This document shows positions 15,695 through 24,691 of a stretch of 36,199 bases of DNA, piece after piece. Location of the stretch: positions 1 through 36,199 of the forward strand of contig JANXVF010000015.1 of the NCBI GenBank assembly GCA_025351785.1, read 5' to 3'. The notes below the pieces were generated by a model. The model searched no databases. It saw nothing but the letters and a program-made list of their open reading frames with translations, and was not told the origin of the DNA. A program made the position numbers and the translations under genes. The DNA is from Flavobacterium sp. GTDB taxonomy: Bacteria > Bacteroidota > Bacteroidia > Flavobacteriales > Flavobacteriaceae. Position 1 is the stretch's first letter, and every line of letters begins with the position of its first letter.

Positions 15695-18238
15695 ATGGAT
15701 GATAATTTTTCGCCAAGAGTAAAAGACGTAATCACATATAGTAAAGAAGAGGCATTGCGCCTAGGTCACGACTTTATTGGTACAGAACATTTAATGCTTG
15801 GAATTTTGAGAGACGGAAATGGAAAGGCTATTTCAATATTAAATAGTTTATCTATCGATTTAGATTATTTGAGACGCAAAGTCGAAGTTTTGAGTCCACC
15901 AAATCCAGTTTTAGAACTCAACATAGATAAAAAAAATTTACATTTAACGCGTCAAGCCGAACGAGCTCTAAAAACTACATTTCTAGAGGCAAAAGTTTTT
16001 CAGAGTTCATCTATAAGTACTGCTCATTTACTACTTTGTATTTTGAGAAATGAAAACGACCCAACCACAAAGCTCCTTAATAAACTAAAAATAGATTATG
16101 AAGTGGCCAAAGAACATTATTTAGATATGACACCAAGAGATGAAGAATTTTTAGAAAATTTACCTAAAAATGAGGCCTATAACGAAGATTCAGGACAGGA
16201 TGACAGCGTTAAAGGTGATAATTTTAATACACCAGCAAACAAATCAAATAAAAAATCTAAGACTCCTGTTTTGGATAACTTTGGTCGTGATTTAACCGAA
16301 ATGGCTGAAGATGGAAAACTTGATCCAGTTGTAGGTCGAGAAAAAGAAATTGAGCGTGTTTCACAAATTTTAAGTCGAAGAAAAAAGAATAACCCACTAT
16401 TAATAGGTGAGCCTGGTGTAGGAAAATCGGCAATAGCTGAAGGTTTAGCACTTAGAATTATACAAAAGAAAGTTTCTAGAACTTTATTTAACAAACGCGT
16501 TGTAACATTAGATTTAGCGAGTTTAGTCGCTGGCACAAAATATCGTGGTCAATTTGAAGAGCGAATGAAAGCTGTGATGAACGAACTTGAAAAAAATGAT
16601 GATATTATTCTTTTTATAGACGAAATTCACACAATTGTTGGAGCAGGTGGAGCCACGGGTTCGTTAGACGCATCAAACATGTTTAAACCAGCATTGGCAA
16701 GAGGCGAAATACAGTGTATTGGTGCTACAACTCTTGATGAATATCGACAATATATCGAGAAAGATGGTGCACTCGAAAGACGTTTTCAAAAAGTTATTGT
16801 AGAGCCAACCTCTGTTGAAGAAACAATAACAATTCTTCATAATATTAAAGATAAGTATGAAAATCATCATAATGTAACTTATACAGATGAAGCAATTGAA
16901 GCTTGCGTGAAACTAACAGATCGATACATGTCCGAAAGATTTTTGCCAGATAAAGCTATAGATGCTTTAGACGAAGCTGGATCGCGAGTTCACATTACAA
17001 ATATTGATGTTCCTAAACAAATTTTAGATTTAGAACGACAGTTAGAAGAGGTAAGAGAACAAAAAAATACAGTTGTAAAAAGACAAAAATATGAAGAAGC
17101 AGCAAAACTTCGAGATGACGAAAAAAAGTTAGAAAAAGATCTAGCAATTGCACAAGAGCAATGGGAAGAAGATTCTAAAAACAACAGAATTCAAGTCACC
17201 GAAGACAATGTTGCCGATGTTGTATCTATGATTACAGGAATTCCTGTAAATAGAATTGCACAGACTGAAAGTAACAAACTTGCAAATTTGCCTGAATTAT
17301 TGCAACGTAAAGTTGTAGGTCAAAATGAAGCTGTGTTAAAAATTGCTCGTTCAATCCAGCGAAATCGTGCAGGATTAAAAGATCCAAACAGACCAATAGG
17401 TTCATTTATTTTTTTAGGACAAACAGGAGTAGGTAAAACCCAATTGGCAAAAGTATTGGCAAAAGAGTTATTTGACTCAGAAGACGCTTTAATAAGAATT
17501 GATATGAGTGAATATATGGAAAAATTCGCTATTTCAAGACTTATAGGTGCACCTCCAGGATATGTAGGATATGAAGAAGGAGGACAATTGACTGAAAAAG
17601 TTCGTCGAAAACCATATTGTGTGGTACTTCTAGACGAAATAGAAAAAGCACACCCCGATGTTTTTAATATGATGTTACAAGTATTAGACGATGGTTATTT
17701 AACCGATAGTTTAGGTCGCAAAATAGATTTTAAAAATACTATCATTATTATGACTTCAAATGTAGGAGCACGTCAACTTAAGGATTTTGGACAAGGAGTC
17801 GGTTTTGGCACTGCAGCTCGAATTGCAAATGCTGATGATAACTCTAAAGGAATTATAGAAAATGCTTTGAAGAAAACTTTTGCTCCAGAATTTTTAAATC
17901 GTATCGATGATGTGATAGTTTTCAATGCTTTAGAAAAACATGATATTGATGTTATTATAGAAATAGAATTAAAAAAATTATATTTAAGAGTAAAAGAATT
18001 AGGTTATAATTTAGATTTATCAGACAAAGCAAAATCGTTTATTGCTGAAAAAGGTTTTGATAGACAGTTTGGCGCTCGTCCATTAAAAAGAGCCATTCAA
18101 AAATATGTTGAAGATGCTTTAGCAGAAGAGATTATAACATCTAAAATAAGTACAGGTGATGAGATTTTTATAGATTTAGATGATAACTCGCAGGAGTTGA
18201 TTGTAAAAGTTCAAAAAGCGGAAAAACCACTAAATTAA
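15695..18238 (+). CDS. clpC: ClpC-type AAA+ unfoldase of the Clp protease
   Basis: An 847-residue HSP100 ATPase that unfolds substrates for ClpP. Order of parts: two Clp-N repeats (1-145, [12 protein letters not shown] and [10 protein letters not shown]), a low-complexity linker (~150-195), AAA-1 with Walker A GEPGVGKS (238-245) and Walker B LFIDEIH, a UVR-like middle coiled coil (about 440-490, [16 protein letters not shown]), AAA-2 with GQTGVGKT and [13 protein letters not shown], and the D2-small domain ending in [13 protein letters not shown]. The UVR motif and short middle region separate ClpC from ClpB and ClpA. No mcsAB/ctsR operon genes are adjacent. The stop codon region may form one arm of a long-range terminator (18224-18331). 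Confidence 0.95.
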   Translation: MDDNFSPRVKDVITYSKEEALRLGHDFIGTEHLMLGILRDGNGKAISILNSLSIDLDYLRRKVEVLSPPNPVLELNIDKKNLHLTRQAERALKTTFLEAKVFQSSSISTAHLLLCILRNENDPTTKLLNKLKIDYEVAKEHYLDMTPRDEEFLENLPKNEAYNEDSGQDDSVKGDNFNTPANKSNKKSKTPVLDNFGRDLTEMAEDGKLDPVVGREKEIERVSQILSRRKKNNPLLIGEPGVGKSAIAEGLALRIIQKKVSRTLFNKRVVTLDLASLVAGTKYRGQFEERMKAVMNELEKNDDIILFIDEIHTIVGAGGATGSLDASNMFKPALARGEIQCIGATTLDEYRQYIEKDGALERRFQKVIVEPTSVEETITILHNIKDKYENHHNVTYTDEAIEACVKLTDRYMSERFLPDKAIDALDEAGSRVHITNIDVPKQILDLERQLEEVREQKNTVVKRQKYEEAAKLRDDEKKLEKDLAIAQEQWEEDSKNNRIQVTEDNVADVVSMITGIPVNRIAQTESNKLANLPELLQRKVVGQNEAVLKIARSIQRNRAGLKDPNRPIGSFIFLGQTGVGKTQLAKVLAKELFDSEDALIRIDMSEYMEKFAISRLIGAPPGYVGYEEGGQLTEKVRRKPYCVVLLDEIEKAHPDVFNMMLQVLDDGYLTDSLGRKIDFKNTIIIMTSNVGARQLKDFGQGVGFGTAARIANADDNSKGIIENALKKTFAPEFLNRIDDVIVFNALEKHDIDVIIEIELKKLYLRVKELGYNLDLSDKAKSFIAEKGFDRQFGARPLKRAIQKYVEDALAEEIITSKISTGDEIFIDLDDNSQELIVKVQKAEKPLN

Positions 18239-18331
18239 AATAAATAATTTAAACATTTTAACCATTAATAAATTAAAAAGTTAAGTTTGTATAGCTTAAC
18301 ACTTTGATTTTTTAGTGGTTTAATTTTTTTT
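18224..18331 (+). terminator. Possible long-range hairpin terminator after clpC
   Basis: AAACCACTAAA (18224-18234, overlapping the last clpC codons) is exactly complementary to TTTAGTGGTTT (18311-18321). The latter is followed by AA and a T-run (18324-18331). A smaller GTTAAG/CTTAAC hairpin lies inside the ~76-nt loop. The loop is longer than in ordinary intrinsic terminators, so this is tentative. Confidence 0.3.
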
Positions 18332-18339
18332 AAACATTT

Positions 18340-19710
18340 ATGAATGAAAATAAAATAATTTTAGGTTCAGAAGAATGGTGTTCTTTTCCTCAACTAGGAA
18401 TTCCTGCCATAAAAGCGAGAGTAGACTCAGGAGCAAAAACATCTGCACTTCATGCAATTAATATTGCACCCTTTCAAAAAGATGACGTCAACTGGGTTAA
18501 ATTTGACATTAATCCTATTCAAAATAATCTAAAAACAGTAATTCATTGTGAAGCACTATTAGTAGATAAACGAATAGTAAAAAGTTCAAGTGGATTTCGG
18601 GAACAACGTTATGTTATTCAAACAAATCTTAAAATTGGCGATATTATTTGGTCGATTGAAATGACTTTGACAAACCGAGACTCAATGGGTTTTAGAATGT
18701 TGTTGGGTCGTGAAGCCATGAGTGGCAGAATTTTAGTTGATCCAGAAAAAAAGTATCTTTTAGAACAACCAACATTAGAAACTTTAAAGCAATTATATGT
18801 TAATGCAAATGAGACCAAATCAGGTCTTAGAATCGGACTTTTAGCAAGTAATCCTGCACTTTACAGCAACAAACGAATTCTAGAAGCTGGAGAGATGCGT
18901 GGACATCAAATGGAGTTTTTAAGCATTAAAGAATGTTACATGAAGCTTGATGCAGACACTCCCGAAATTCATTATCGAGGGGGACGTATTCTAGATAAAT
19001 TTGATGCCATTATTCCCAGAATTCGTCCGAGTATAACTTTTTATGGATGCGCCTTGACTCGTCAATTTGAAGCTCTAAAAGTATATTGTTTAAATTCTGC
19101 TGCGGCAATTACACAATCTCGTGACAAGCTATATTCATTACAATTACTTCTTAATCATGGAGTTGATATTCCTACTACTGGTTTTGCAAACTCTCCGTTA
19201 GATACTGATGATTTAATAAAAATGGTAGGTGGATCACCATTAATAGTAAAATTACTCGAAGGAACGCAAGGAAAAGGTGTTGTACTTGCAGAAACTAAAA
19301 AGGCTGCAGAATCTGTGATAAACGCTTTTAAAAGTTTGAATGTTAATATATTAGTTCAAGAATTTATTAAAGAAGCAAACGGAAAAGATTTGAGATTATT
19401 TGTTATCGACGGCAAAGTTGTCGCAACAATTCAACGAGAAGCTCTTCCAGGTGAATTTAGAGCAAATATTCATCTAGGTGGAACTGCAAGTGTTATAAAA
19501 CCAACAGCAGAAGAAAAAAGAATTGCAATAAAAGCGGCAAAAGCTATGGACTTAAAAGTAGCAGGTGTAGATATTATTCGGTCTTCAAAAGGGCCATTAT
19601 TACTTGAAGTAAATTCATCACCAGGTCTTGAAGGTATTGAAGGAGCTACAAATAAGGATATTGCAGGTGAGATGATTAAAGCAATTGAAAAAAATTTTAA
19701 ATGGAATTAG
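18340..19710 (+). CDS. rimK: Fusion of a RimK-associated protease-like domain with a RimK-type glutamate ligase (ATP-grasp)
   Basis: A 456-residue two-domain protein. Residues ~1-145 form the retropepsin-like 'ATP-dependent zinc protease/RimB-type' domain, with the aspartic motif [12 protein letters not shown] (28-39) and the later MLLGREAM. Residues ~160-456 form a RimK-type ATP-grasp ligase ([47 protein letters not shown], the metal-binding [26 protein letters not shown]). RimK adds glutamates to the C-terminus of ribosomal protein S6 in E. coli; RimB-like proteases trim such tails. The fusion implies that modifier and trimmer share a polypeptide. The true target here may be S6 or another protein. 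It is probably in one unit with the DUF421 gene 36 bp downstream. Confidence 0.88.
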   Translation: MNENKIILGSEEWCSFPQLGIPAIKARVDSGAKTSALHAINIAPFQKDDVNWVKFDINPIQNNLKTVIHCEALLVDKRIVKSSSGFREQRYVIQTNLKIGDIIWSIEMTLTNRDSMGFRMLLGREAMSGRILVDPEKKYLLEQPTLETLKQLYVNANETKSGLRIGLLASNPALYSNKRILEAGEMRGHQMEFLSIKECYMKLDADTPEIHYRGGRILDKFDAIIPRIRPSITFYGCALTRQFEALKVYCLNSAAAITQSRDKLYSLQLLLNHGVDIPTTGFANSPLDTDDLIKMVGGSPLIVKLLEGTQGKGVVLAETKKAAESVINAFKSLNVNILVQEFIKEANGKDLRLFVIDGKVVATIQREALPGEFRANIHLGGTASVIKPTAEEKRIAIKAAKAMDLKVAGVDIIRSSKGPLLLEVNSSPGLEGIEGATNKDIAGEMIKAIEKNFKWN

Positions 19711-19746
19711 ATTTAAATAATTTTTAAATTATAACAAAATTTTACA

Positions 19747-20265
19747 ATGATAAATCCTTATTTAGAAATAATCATTAGGAGTGCTGCAGTGTATTTTTTT
19801 ATGGTAATCGCCATTAGATTATTCGGAAAAAAAGAGTTGTCACAGCTTAATACTGCCGATATAATTTTAATTTTATTAATCAGTAATGCTGTTCAAAATG
19901 CTATGGTTGGAAGTAATTCGTCATTGCAAGGAGGTTTAGTTGCTGCTCTTGTATTATTTTTACTCAATTATATATTAAAAAAGTTGATGTTTAAGTATGA
20001 TGGATTTCGTAATTTTATTCAAGAAAAACCAGTTATTTTAATTCATGATGGTATTATTGATTTTAAGGAGTTAACAAAATTAGAAATATCTTCAAACGAA
20101 CTCGATGAGGTAATTCGAGAACACGGAATAGAAAGTTATAAAGAAGTTAAACTGGCCATCATGGAAATTGATGGAAACATCAGTGTTATTTCTGGCAATA
20201 AGAGTTTACGTCAGTCGAATCATAAACGAAAAATACATAAAACGTTTAGAAATTCTAACAATTAA
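19747..20265 (+). CDS. DUF421 (YetF-like) inner-membrane protein
   Basis: A 172-residue protein with three N-terminal membrane segments (about 8-22, 36-52, 60-78) containing the conserved FGKKELSQLNTADIILILLISNAVQNAMVG motif region. A cytoplasmic DUF421 domain follows (VILIHDGIIDF...LTKLEIS..ELDEVIREHGI...VKLAIMEIDGNISVI). The YetF/DUF421 family is widespread; function is not firmly known, and Bacillus members are linked to spore and germination processes that are irrelevant here. It is shorter than the ~220-residue Bacillus proteins because the C-terminal part is truncated after the domain. Confidence 0.85.
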   Translation: MINPYLEIIIRSAAVYFFMVIAIRLFGKKELSQLNTADIILILLISNAVQNAMVGSNSSLQGGLVAALVLFLLNYILKKLMFKYDGFRNFIQEKPVILIHDGIIDFKELTKLEISSNELDEVIREHGIESYKEVKLAIMEIDGNISVISGNKSLRQSNHKRKIHKTFRNSNN

Positions 20266-20325
20266 ACTCAATATTTTTTTTATATCTGTTCCGTTTTTTC
20301 TATAAATCTTTGAATTTGTTTAACC

Positions 20326-20333
20326 TATATTTG
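20326..20333 (+). promoter_or_regulatory. Candidate -7 element of sdaA (TATATTTG)
   Basis: Exact TAnnTTTG match 22 bp before the sdaA ATG at 20356. The nearest TTG lies 13 bp upstream, closer than the normal -33 spacing. Confidence 0.4.
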
Positions 20334-20355
20334 TCCGACTAAAACGATAAAATTC

Positions 20356-21783
20356 ATGGAAGAATGTATTTCTGTATTTGACATGCTCAAAATTGGAGTT
20401 GGGCCTTCAAGTTCTCATACGCTGGGTCCTTGGCGAGCCGCAGAACGTTTTTTATCAGAATTAAAATCTGAAGAAATATTTTTAAATGTCAATCGTATTA
20501 CTGTCGATTTATATGGTTCACTTTCGTTAACGGGAAAAGGTCATGCTACAGATTTGGCTATTATGCTGGGTTTAAGTGGTAAAGATCCTGAGACTATTGC
20601 TATACAATCCATTTCAGAAATTATTGGAATTATAAAAAAAACAAACGAAATTAAATTAGGAAATGATTTTATAATTCCGTTTCATTTTTCACAAGATATT
20701 ATTTTCAACAAAAATTTTCTACCATTTCATGCTAATGGACTAATGTTTACTGCGTACTTAAAAAATGGAAATCAATATGTTTCTACATTTTATTCTATTG
20801 GTGGCGGTTTTGTGGTGAAAGAGGAGCGAATAAATGCCAAAAAAAAGATGGCAATTAAATGTGCTTTTCCATTCCCGATTGAAAATGCATCCGAATTGCT
20901 TCAATATACGATTTCAGAAAATAAATTAATCTCTGAAATTGTATATGAAAATGAAAAATCAATGCGTACAGAAGTTGAAATAAATTCTGAATTAATGCGT
21001 ATTTGGGAAACGATGCTTGAGTGTATTTACATAGGTTGTCACAGTGAAGGCATACTGCCAGGAGGATTAAATGTGCGTAGGCGTGCTTTTGATATGCATC
21101 AAGGATTAATAGGATTAGCAAATTACAATTCTCCGCAATCGTGGCTAGACGAGATTAGGAAAACAGAAGTTAAATTTCGCCAAATTTTACAATGGGTTTC
21201 TTGTTTTGCACTTGCTGTAAACGAAGTTAATGCGGCTTTAGGAAGAGTCGTCACAGCACCAACTAATGGAAGCGCAGGTGTTATTCCTGCAGTTTTAATG
21301 TATTACTTGGTTATAGAGAATCATGCAGCAGGCGAAAAAGAAATTAAACAATTTTTGATGGTTGCCGGCGAAATTGGGAGCATTTTTAAAAAAGGAGCTA
21401 CTATTTCTGCTGCAATGGGAGGATGTCAAGCCGAAATTGGAGTTTCTAGCGCCATGGCTGCCGCTGCTTTGACCGAAGTTATGGGTGGAAGTCCAGCACA
21501 AGTTTTGATGGCCGCCGAAATTGCGATGGAACATCATCTAGGAATGACATGCGATCCAGTAGGTGGTTTGGTGCAAATACCATGTATAGAGCGCAATACT
21601 ATGGGAGCAATAAAAGCAATTAATGCAGCCGAATTAGCCATGCAAACGGATGCAAAAAATGCAAAAGTTCCTTTGGATAAAGTTATTGCAACAATGTGGA
21701 AAACCGCCCAAGATATGAATTCAAAATACAAAGAAACATCTGAGGGCGGCTTAGCCATAGCTGTAAATATGGCAGATTGTTAA
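20356..21783 (+). CDS. sdaA: L-serine ammonia-lyase, iron-sulfur type, single chain
   Basis: A 475-residue enzyme that deaminates L-serine to pyruvate and ammonia using a [4Fe-4S] cluster. The beta domain carries GVGPSSSHTLGP near residue 15, and the alpha domain starts near 170. The three cluster cysteines are Cys357 (GGCQAE), Cys399 (MTCDPVGG) and Cys410 (IPCIERN). The 42- and 11-residue spacings match characterised bacterial enzymes (Cys343, 385, 396 in Legionella). GCHSEGILPGGLNVRRR is another family block. It converges with the SIMPL-like gene, with only 11 bp between the stops. It appears to be monocistronic with its own promoter. Confidence 0.96.
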   Translation: MEECISVFDMLKIGVGPSSSHTLGPWRAAERFLSELKSEEIFLNVNRITVDLYGSLSLTGKGHATDLAIMLGLSGKDPETIAIQSISEIIGIIKKTNEIKLGNDFIIPFHFSQDIIFNKNFLPFHANGLMFTAYLKNGNQYVSTFYSIGGGFVVKEERINAKKKMAIKCAFPFPIENASELLQYTISENKLISEIVYENEKSMRTEVEINSELMRIWETMLECIYIGCHSEGILPGGLNVRRRAFDMHQGLIGLANYNSPQSWLDEIRKTEVKFRQILQWVSCFALAVNEVNAALGRVVTAPTNGSAGVIPAVLMYYLVIENHAAGEKEIKQFLMVAGEIGSIFKKGATISAAMGGCQAEIGVSSAMAAAALTEVMGGSPAQVLMAAEIAMEHHLGMTCDPVGGLVQIPCIERNTMGAIKAINAAELAMQTDAKNAKVPLDKVIATMWKTAQDMNSKYKETSEGGLAIAVNMADC

Positions 21784-21794
21784 ATAGTTAAAAA

Positions 21795-22802
21795 CTACAA
21801 ATTCAACAATTTAATATCTCCGCCAGCCGTAATAATATAATAACGATTGTTTCTTATAATTGTGTTTTTTGGCAATTGATCTTCTTTAAGTTTAATTCGA
21901 ATTGTGATGTCATAAAATGCCTGAATAGTTGGTTCAGTAATATCAGGATTCATGACAAAATTATGGTCTTTGACTAAAGCTTGGTTATAATACTGAGTCG
22001 TGTTTTTCTTTATCACATTTACTTCACTTTTCGGGTCAAAATTTGCATTGGCTTGCGAATAAGCTTGATAACTTCTATAACTCTCCATCGGATAAATTAC
22101 ATTAAAACCTTCTTGAAGTATTTTCTCTTTTTTGTTCAAATCAGTATTCATAATCAAGGAATAATTTGCCATTTGATCTTTAAAAACTTCTAATGCTTTC
22201 TTTTGCATTGCACTTCTAACAAGGTCAAAATTGGTGGTTACATAATCAACTTTTGCGATATCATAAATTTCATTTTTACCACAAATTGAAAGAATTTTAT
22301 CAAAATCATTATTGTTTTTAAATTTGATTAAGATGTTCTTTTTCAATTCAAATCCTGATGGTTTTTCATTGTATGTTTTTGGATTAAAAATCTTTTTCTC
22401 AACAGCATAATCATAGGTTGGTACAAATGAAATCATATCGGTTTCAACCACAATTTCTTTGTTGTAAAGTGCTAATTCTTTCATGACATTTCCAATTCTT
22501 TCATCAATTAAGTTGGTTGCTTCTTCGGCAGTTTTTCCTAATTGAAGAACAGCAAATGTTGCAATTTGTGAAGTTGCTCGTTCGTTAAAAATTCCTTTAA
22601 TTGTCAATACCATTTCGTCTTGATTGCTTGTTGTGGTTTGGATTGTATTTACTCGATTTACGGTGTAACCACCATTTCCGTATGCGCCATTTCCGTAATC
22701 AGCGTTTCCTTTTTTCTGATATTCGGCATTTCCCATGTCTTGTGCGTTAGCAAAGTTTAATGCAATTGTAAGAGCGATTGTTGTTAAAATTTTTGTGTTC
22801 AT
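21795..22802 (-). CDS. Secreted SIMPL (DUF541)-like protein of unknown function
   Basis: A 335-residue protein with a Sec signal peptide (cleavage near NFANAQ, residue ~21). Next comes a short Gly/Asn/Tyr-rich stretch (about 32-46, GNADYGNGAYGNGGY), and then a mixed alpha/beta region. Residues ~62-130 (MVLTIKGIFNERATSQIATFAVLQLGKTAEEAT.LI) followed by ETDMISFVPTYDY resemble the SIMPL/DUF541 fold: a periplasmic 'kinase-interacting' family of BP26/OMP28 type whose exact job is unclear. The similarity is weak. It is divergent from the membrane-protein pair at 22976, with a set of TTTACAG sites between. Confidence 0.6.
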   Translation of the reverse strand: MNTKILTTIALTIALNFANAQDMGNAEYQKKGNADYGNGAYGNGGYTVNRVNTIQTTTSNQDEMVLTIKGIFNERATSQIATFAVLQLGKTAEEATNLIDERIGNVMKELALYNKEIVVETDMISFVPTYDYAVEKKIFNPKTYNEKPSGFELKKNILIKFKNNNDFDKILSICGKNEIYDIAKVDYVTTNFDLVRSAMQKKALEVFKDQMANYSLIMNTDLNKKEKILQEGFNVIYPMESYRSYQAYSQANANFDPKSEVNVIKKNTTQYYNQALVKDHNFVMNPDITEPTIQAFYDITIRIKLKEDQLPKNTIIRNNRYYIITAGGDIKLLNL

Positions 22803-22880
22803 TTTTTATGTTTTTAAAATTAATGATGCAATGATAGTCTCGCTTTTCAAAGTTGGTTTGGTAAAACGACTTTCAATTAA

Positions 22881-22919
22881 CTGTAAAGATTTTTAGTTAC
22901 ATTTACAGCACTTTTACAG
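22881..22919. promoter_or_regulatory. Cluster of CTGTAAA/TTTACAG half-sites between divergent genes
   Basis: CTGTAAA (22881-22887), TTTACAG (22902-22908) and TTTACAG (22913-22919). The outer two form a longer dyad (AACTGTAAA / TTTACAGTT). They lie 33-72 bp upstream of the candidate -7 element of the plus-strand operon (22953) and 79-117 bp from the minus-strand ATG, so they may be a shared operator. Confidence 0.28.
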
Positions 22920-22952
22920 TTGATTTTCAGTAGAAATGTCAATTTGTAACTT

Positions 22953-22960
22953 TACTTTTG
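22953..22960 (+). promoter_or_regulatory. Candidate -7 element (TACTTTTG) of the two-gene unit
   Basis: Exact TAnnTTTG match ending 15 bp before ATG 22976. It overlaps the TTG at 22958 that would otherwise be an alternative start, which argues that translation begins at 22976. No -33 TTG is seen at normal spacing. Confidence 0.35.
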
Positions 22961-22975
22961 AATCCAATTATTAGA

Positions 22976-23896
22976 ATGACAGAACTTGAACATTTTCAGG
23001 AATTGAAACAAAAAGTGCTTTTGAAATATCAAGAGCATCATCTTTTTTTTCAAGGAACTTGGAAGACGTTTAGTTCGCAGGATATTCAAAATCTGATAGG
23101 TTTAATTGAGGAAAAATGTAAGCAAACGATAAGTGAGAAATGGATTTACACTCATTTAAAACCCGAAACCAACAACAAGATTCCGCGAAAAGATATGCTG
23201 AATATTCTGTCGGAATTTGTAGGTTTTTCAGGTTGGGATGAATTTACATTTGAAGAAAAAAATGTTCAAACAATTGAACTTACTCATTCAGAAAAATCGA
23301 GAACATCTAAAAAATGGTTTTTATTCTCATTAATAGTTCCAATGGTTTTGTTAGTTGTGTTTTTGAGTAAAAAAGAAGAATCAAAACCCAAAACAATTCA
23401 GCTAAATAATGAATATACGAATGAAAAAGTCAATGCTGAAGAAGTTAAAGTTTTTGAAGTAAAAGATTCAGTAAAGAAAGAATTAGAAGTAAAAGAAGGA
23501 AAAGTTCAAGTTTCAAATGATAATACAAAATCGAAATTAGTTATTAAAAGTCCGTTTTACAAAACCAAAACTATCAATTTGAATTCTAATAAAACCATTT
23601 TGCAATTTGATAAAATTGATTTAAAACCAGATGATTATGCCATGATGCTCAAAGCATTTATGTTATCAGACATTAAAGATTGGCAAACTCGAAAAGAACA
23701 ATTGAACAAAATATTATCAGATAATTTGGAAGTTATTGTGATGTTGAAAGACGATTTGGGTGCAGAATATTTCAACAAAAATGAGTTTTCACAAAAGTTG
23801 ATTGTACCAACTGCTTCATTAAAAAAGATGAAAATTGTTGAAATTAAAAACGATGCTACTGATAAAATTCAGTTCATTAGAATTAAACAAGAGTAA
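22976..23896 (+). CDS. Single-span membrane protein of unknown function, N-terminal Bacteroidota-type helical domain
   Basis: A 306-residue protein read from ATG 22976; an upstream TTG at 22958 lies within the candidate promoter. The N-terminal ~95 residues (FQGTWKTFSSQDIQNLI, KWIYTHLKPE, IPRKDMLNILSEFVGFSGWDEF) are helical. They resemble small putative DNA/RNA-binding-like N-terminal domains seen in Bacteroidota proteins ('...L..L..F.G...W..F'); this is recollection, not a search. One transmembrane helix follows (about 114-130, FLFSLIVPMVLLVVFL). The Lys/Glu-rich remainder, including SPFYKTKTINLNSNKTIL, should then be periplasmic. An inner-membrane signalling or anti-sigma-like role would fit a cytoplasmic helical domain plus a periplasmic domain, but no specific function is shown. 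Confidence 0.65.
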   Translation: MTELEHFQELKQKVLLKYQEHHLFFQGTWKTFSSQDIQNLIGLIEEKCKQTISEKWIYTHLKPETNNKIPRKDMLNILSEFVGFSGWDEFTFEEKNVQTIELTHSEKSRTSKKWFLFSLIVPMVLLVVFLSKKEESKPKTIQLNNEYTNEKVNAEEVKVFEVKDSVKKELEVKEGKVQVSNDNTKSKLVIKSPFYKTKTINLNSNKTILQFDKIDLKPDDYAMMLKAFMLSDIKDWQTRKEQLNKILSDNLEVIVMLKDDLGAEYFNKNEFSQKLIVPTASLKKMKIVEIKNDATDKIQFIRIKQE

Positions 23897-23897
23897 A

Positions 23898-24461
23898 ATG
23901 TGTAAAAATTTATTATTTATAGTTGTTTTTTTAAGTAGCTTTTTTGTCGAAGGGCAATCATCAATGAATGAAAGTGTTAAAAAAAAGAAAGTTGCAACTG
24001 AAATGACATTAAATAAAAGATTTTCTGCTAAAGTTTTGAATGCTTATCAAGAAAATTCTAAAACTAAAGTCGAAGATTTGTTTTCTTATTTTCAGATGCT
24101 TACCGATTCCAAATTGAATGATGATTTGAAAAAAGAAGTTGTTAAAAACATCAATTTATTGTTTCAAAATTCTAATGCAATGGTTATTGATTTTACTTCG
24201 AATTCTTTAGATAGAATTCCGTTGCAACAGTTTATTCAGAAGCTTTTGATTTCTGAACCAATTTTATTCTCAGTTTCAGATGAAAGCGAATATGATGCTG
24301 TTGAATATCAAAGTTGGAAAACAGAATATGCAGTTTCAAGAACGAAATCTGGAATAGTTACTAAAACCAAAATTGTTCAAAAGGTATATTTTTACGAAAC
24401 TCCAAAAATGTTTGGAGAAGAAACTAAAGTTGTTTTTACTACGTTTCTAGGTGAAATGTGA
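23898..24461 (+). CDS. Small secreted protein of unknown function, co-transcribed with the membrane protein upstream
   Basis: A 187-residue protein. I take ATG 23898, one base after the upstream stop codon, because it starts a clean Sec signal peptide (MCKNLLFIVVFLSSFFVEGQ). The longer frame, opening at 23835, would overlap the previous gene by 62 bp. The mature part is mixed alpha/beta with no Cys and no recognised domain (KVEDLFSYFQMLTDSKLNDDL, SWKTEYAVSRTKSGIVTKTK). It is translationally coupled to the preceding gene, so the two products may act together at the periplasmic side. One copy of the dispersed repeat begins 3 bp after its stop. Confidence 0.7.
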   Translation: MCKNLLFIVVFLSSFFVEGQSSMNESVKKKKVATEMTLNKRFSAKVLNAYQENSKTKVEDLFSYFQMLTDSKLNDDLKKEVVKNINLLFQNSNAMVIDFTSNSLDRIPLQQFIQKLLISEPILFSVSDESEYDAVEYQSWKTEYAVSRTKSGIVTKTKIVQKVYFYETPKMFGEETKVVFTTFLGEM

Positions 24462-24463
24462 TT

Positions 24464-24583
24464 TTAACCACATAGAAACATAGAAAAATAAATTATAAAT
24501 AGGCACTTAATTACACATAGCTATAATCTATCCAAATCGAAGATTCTATTTAATATTAGCAATCTATGTTTCTATGTCGTTAA
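24464..24583. repeat. Dispersed inverted-repeat element, copy 2
   Basis: TTAACCACATAGAAACATAG at the left and CTATGTTTCTATGTCGTTAA at the right form near-perfect inverted termini of a 120-bp element. It fills most of the gap between the convergent genes ending at 24461 and 24692. An internal CACATAGCTAT resembles the internal TAGCTATGTG of copy 1. Confidence 0.75.
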
Positions 24584-24691
24584 AATTTTAAATTTAATAG
24601 TGAAAGTTATTAATTTTTAAGCTATTATATAAATAATGTAATGTTAAAAAATACGTTTTTCATAGGTTTACATTCAAACTTTCTAACTTAA

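Noticed and set aside
16177..16536. 119-codon minus-strand ORF inside clpC
   Set aside because: It is antisense to the linker and Walker A region of clpC; composition is that of a shadow frame.
21776..21810. Dyad ATTGTTAAAT / ATTCAACAAT overlapping the stops of sdaA and the SIMPL-like gene as a terminator
   Set aside because: It has one mismatch, a 15-nt loop, no G/C-rich core and no T-run; too weak in A+T-rich DNA.
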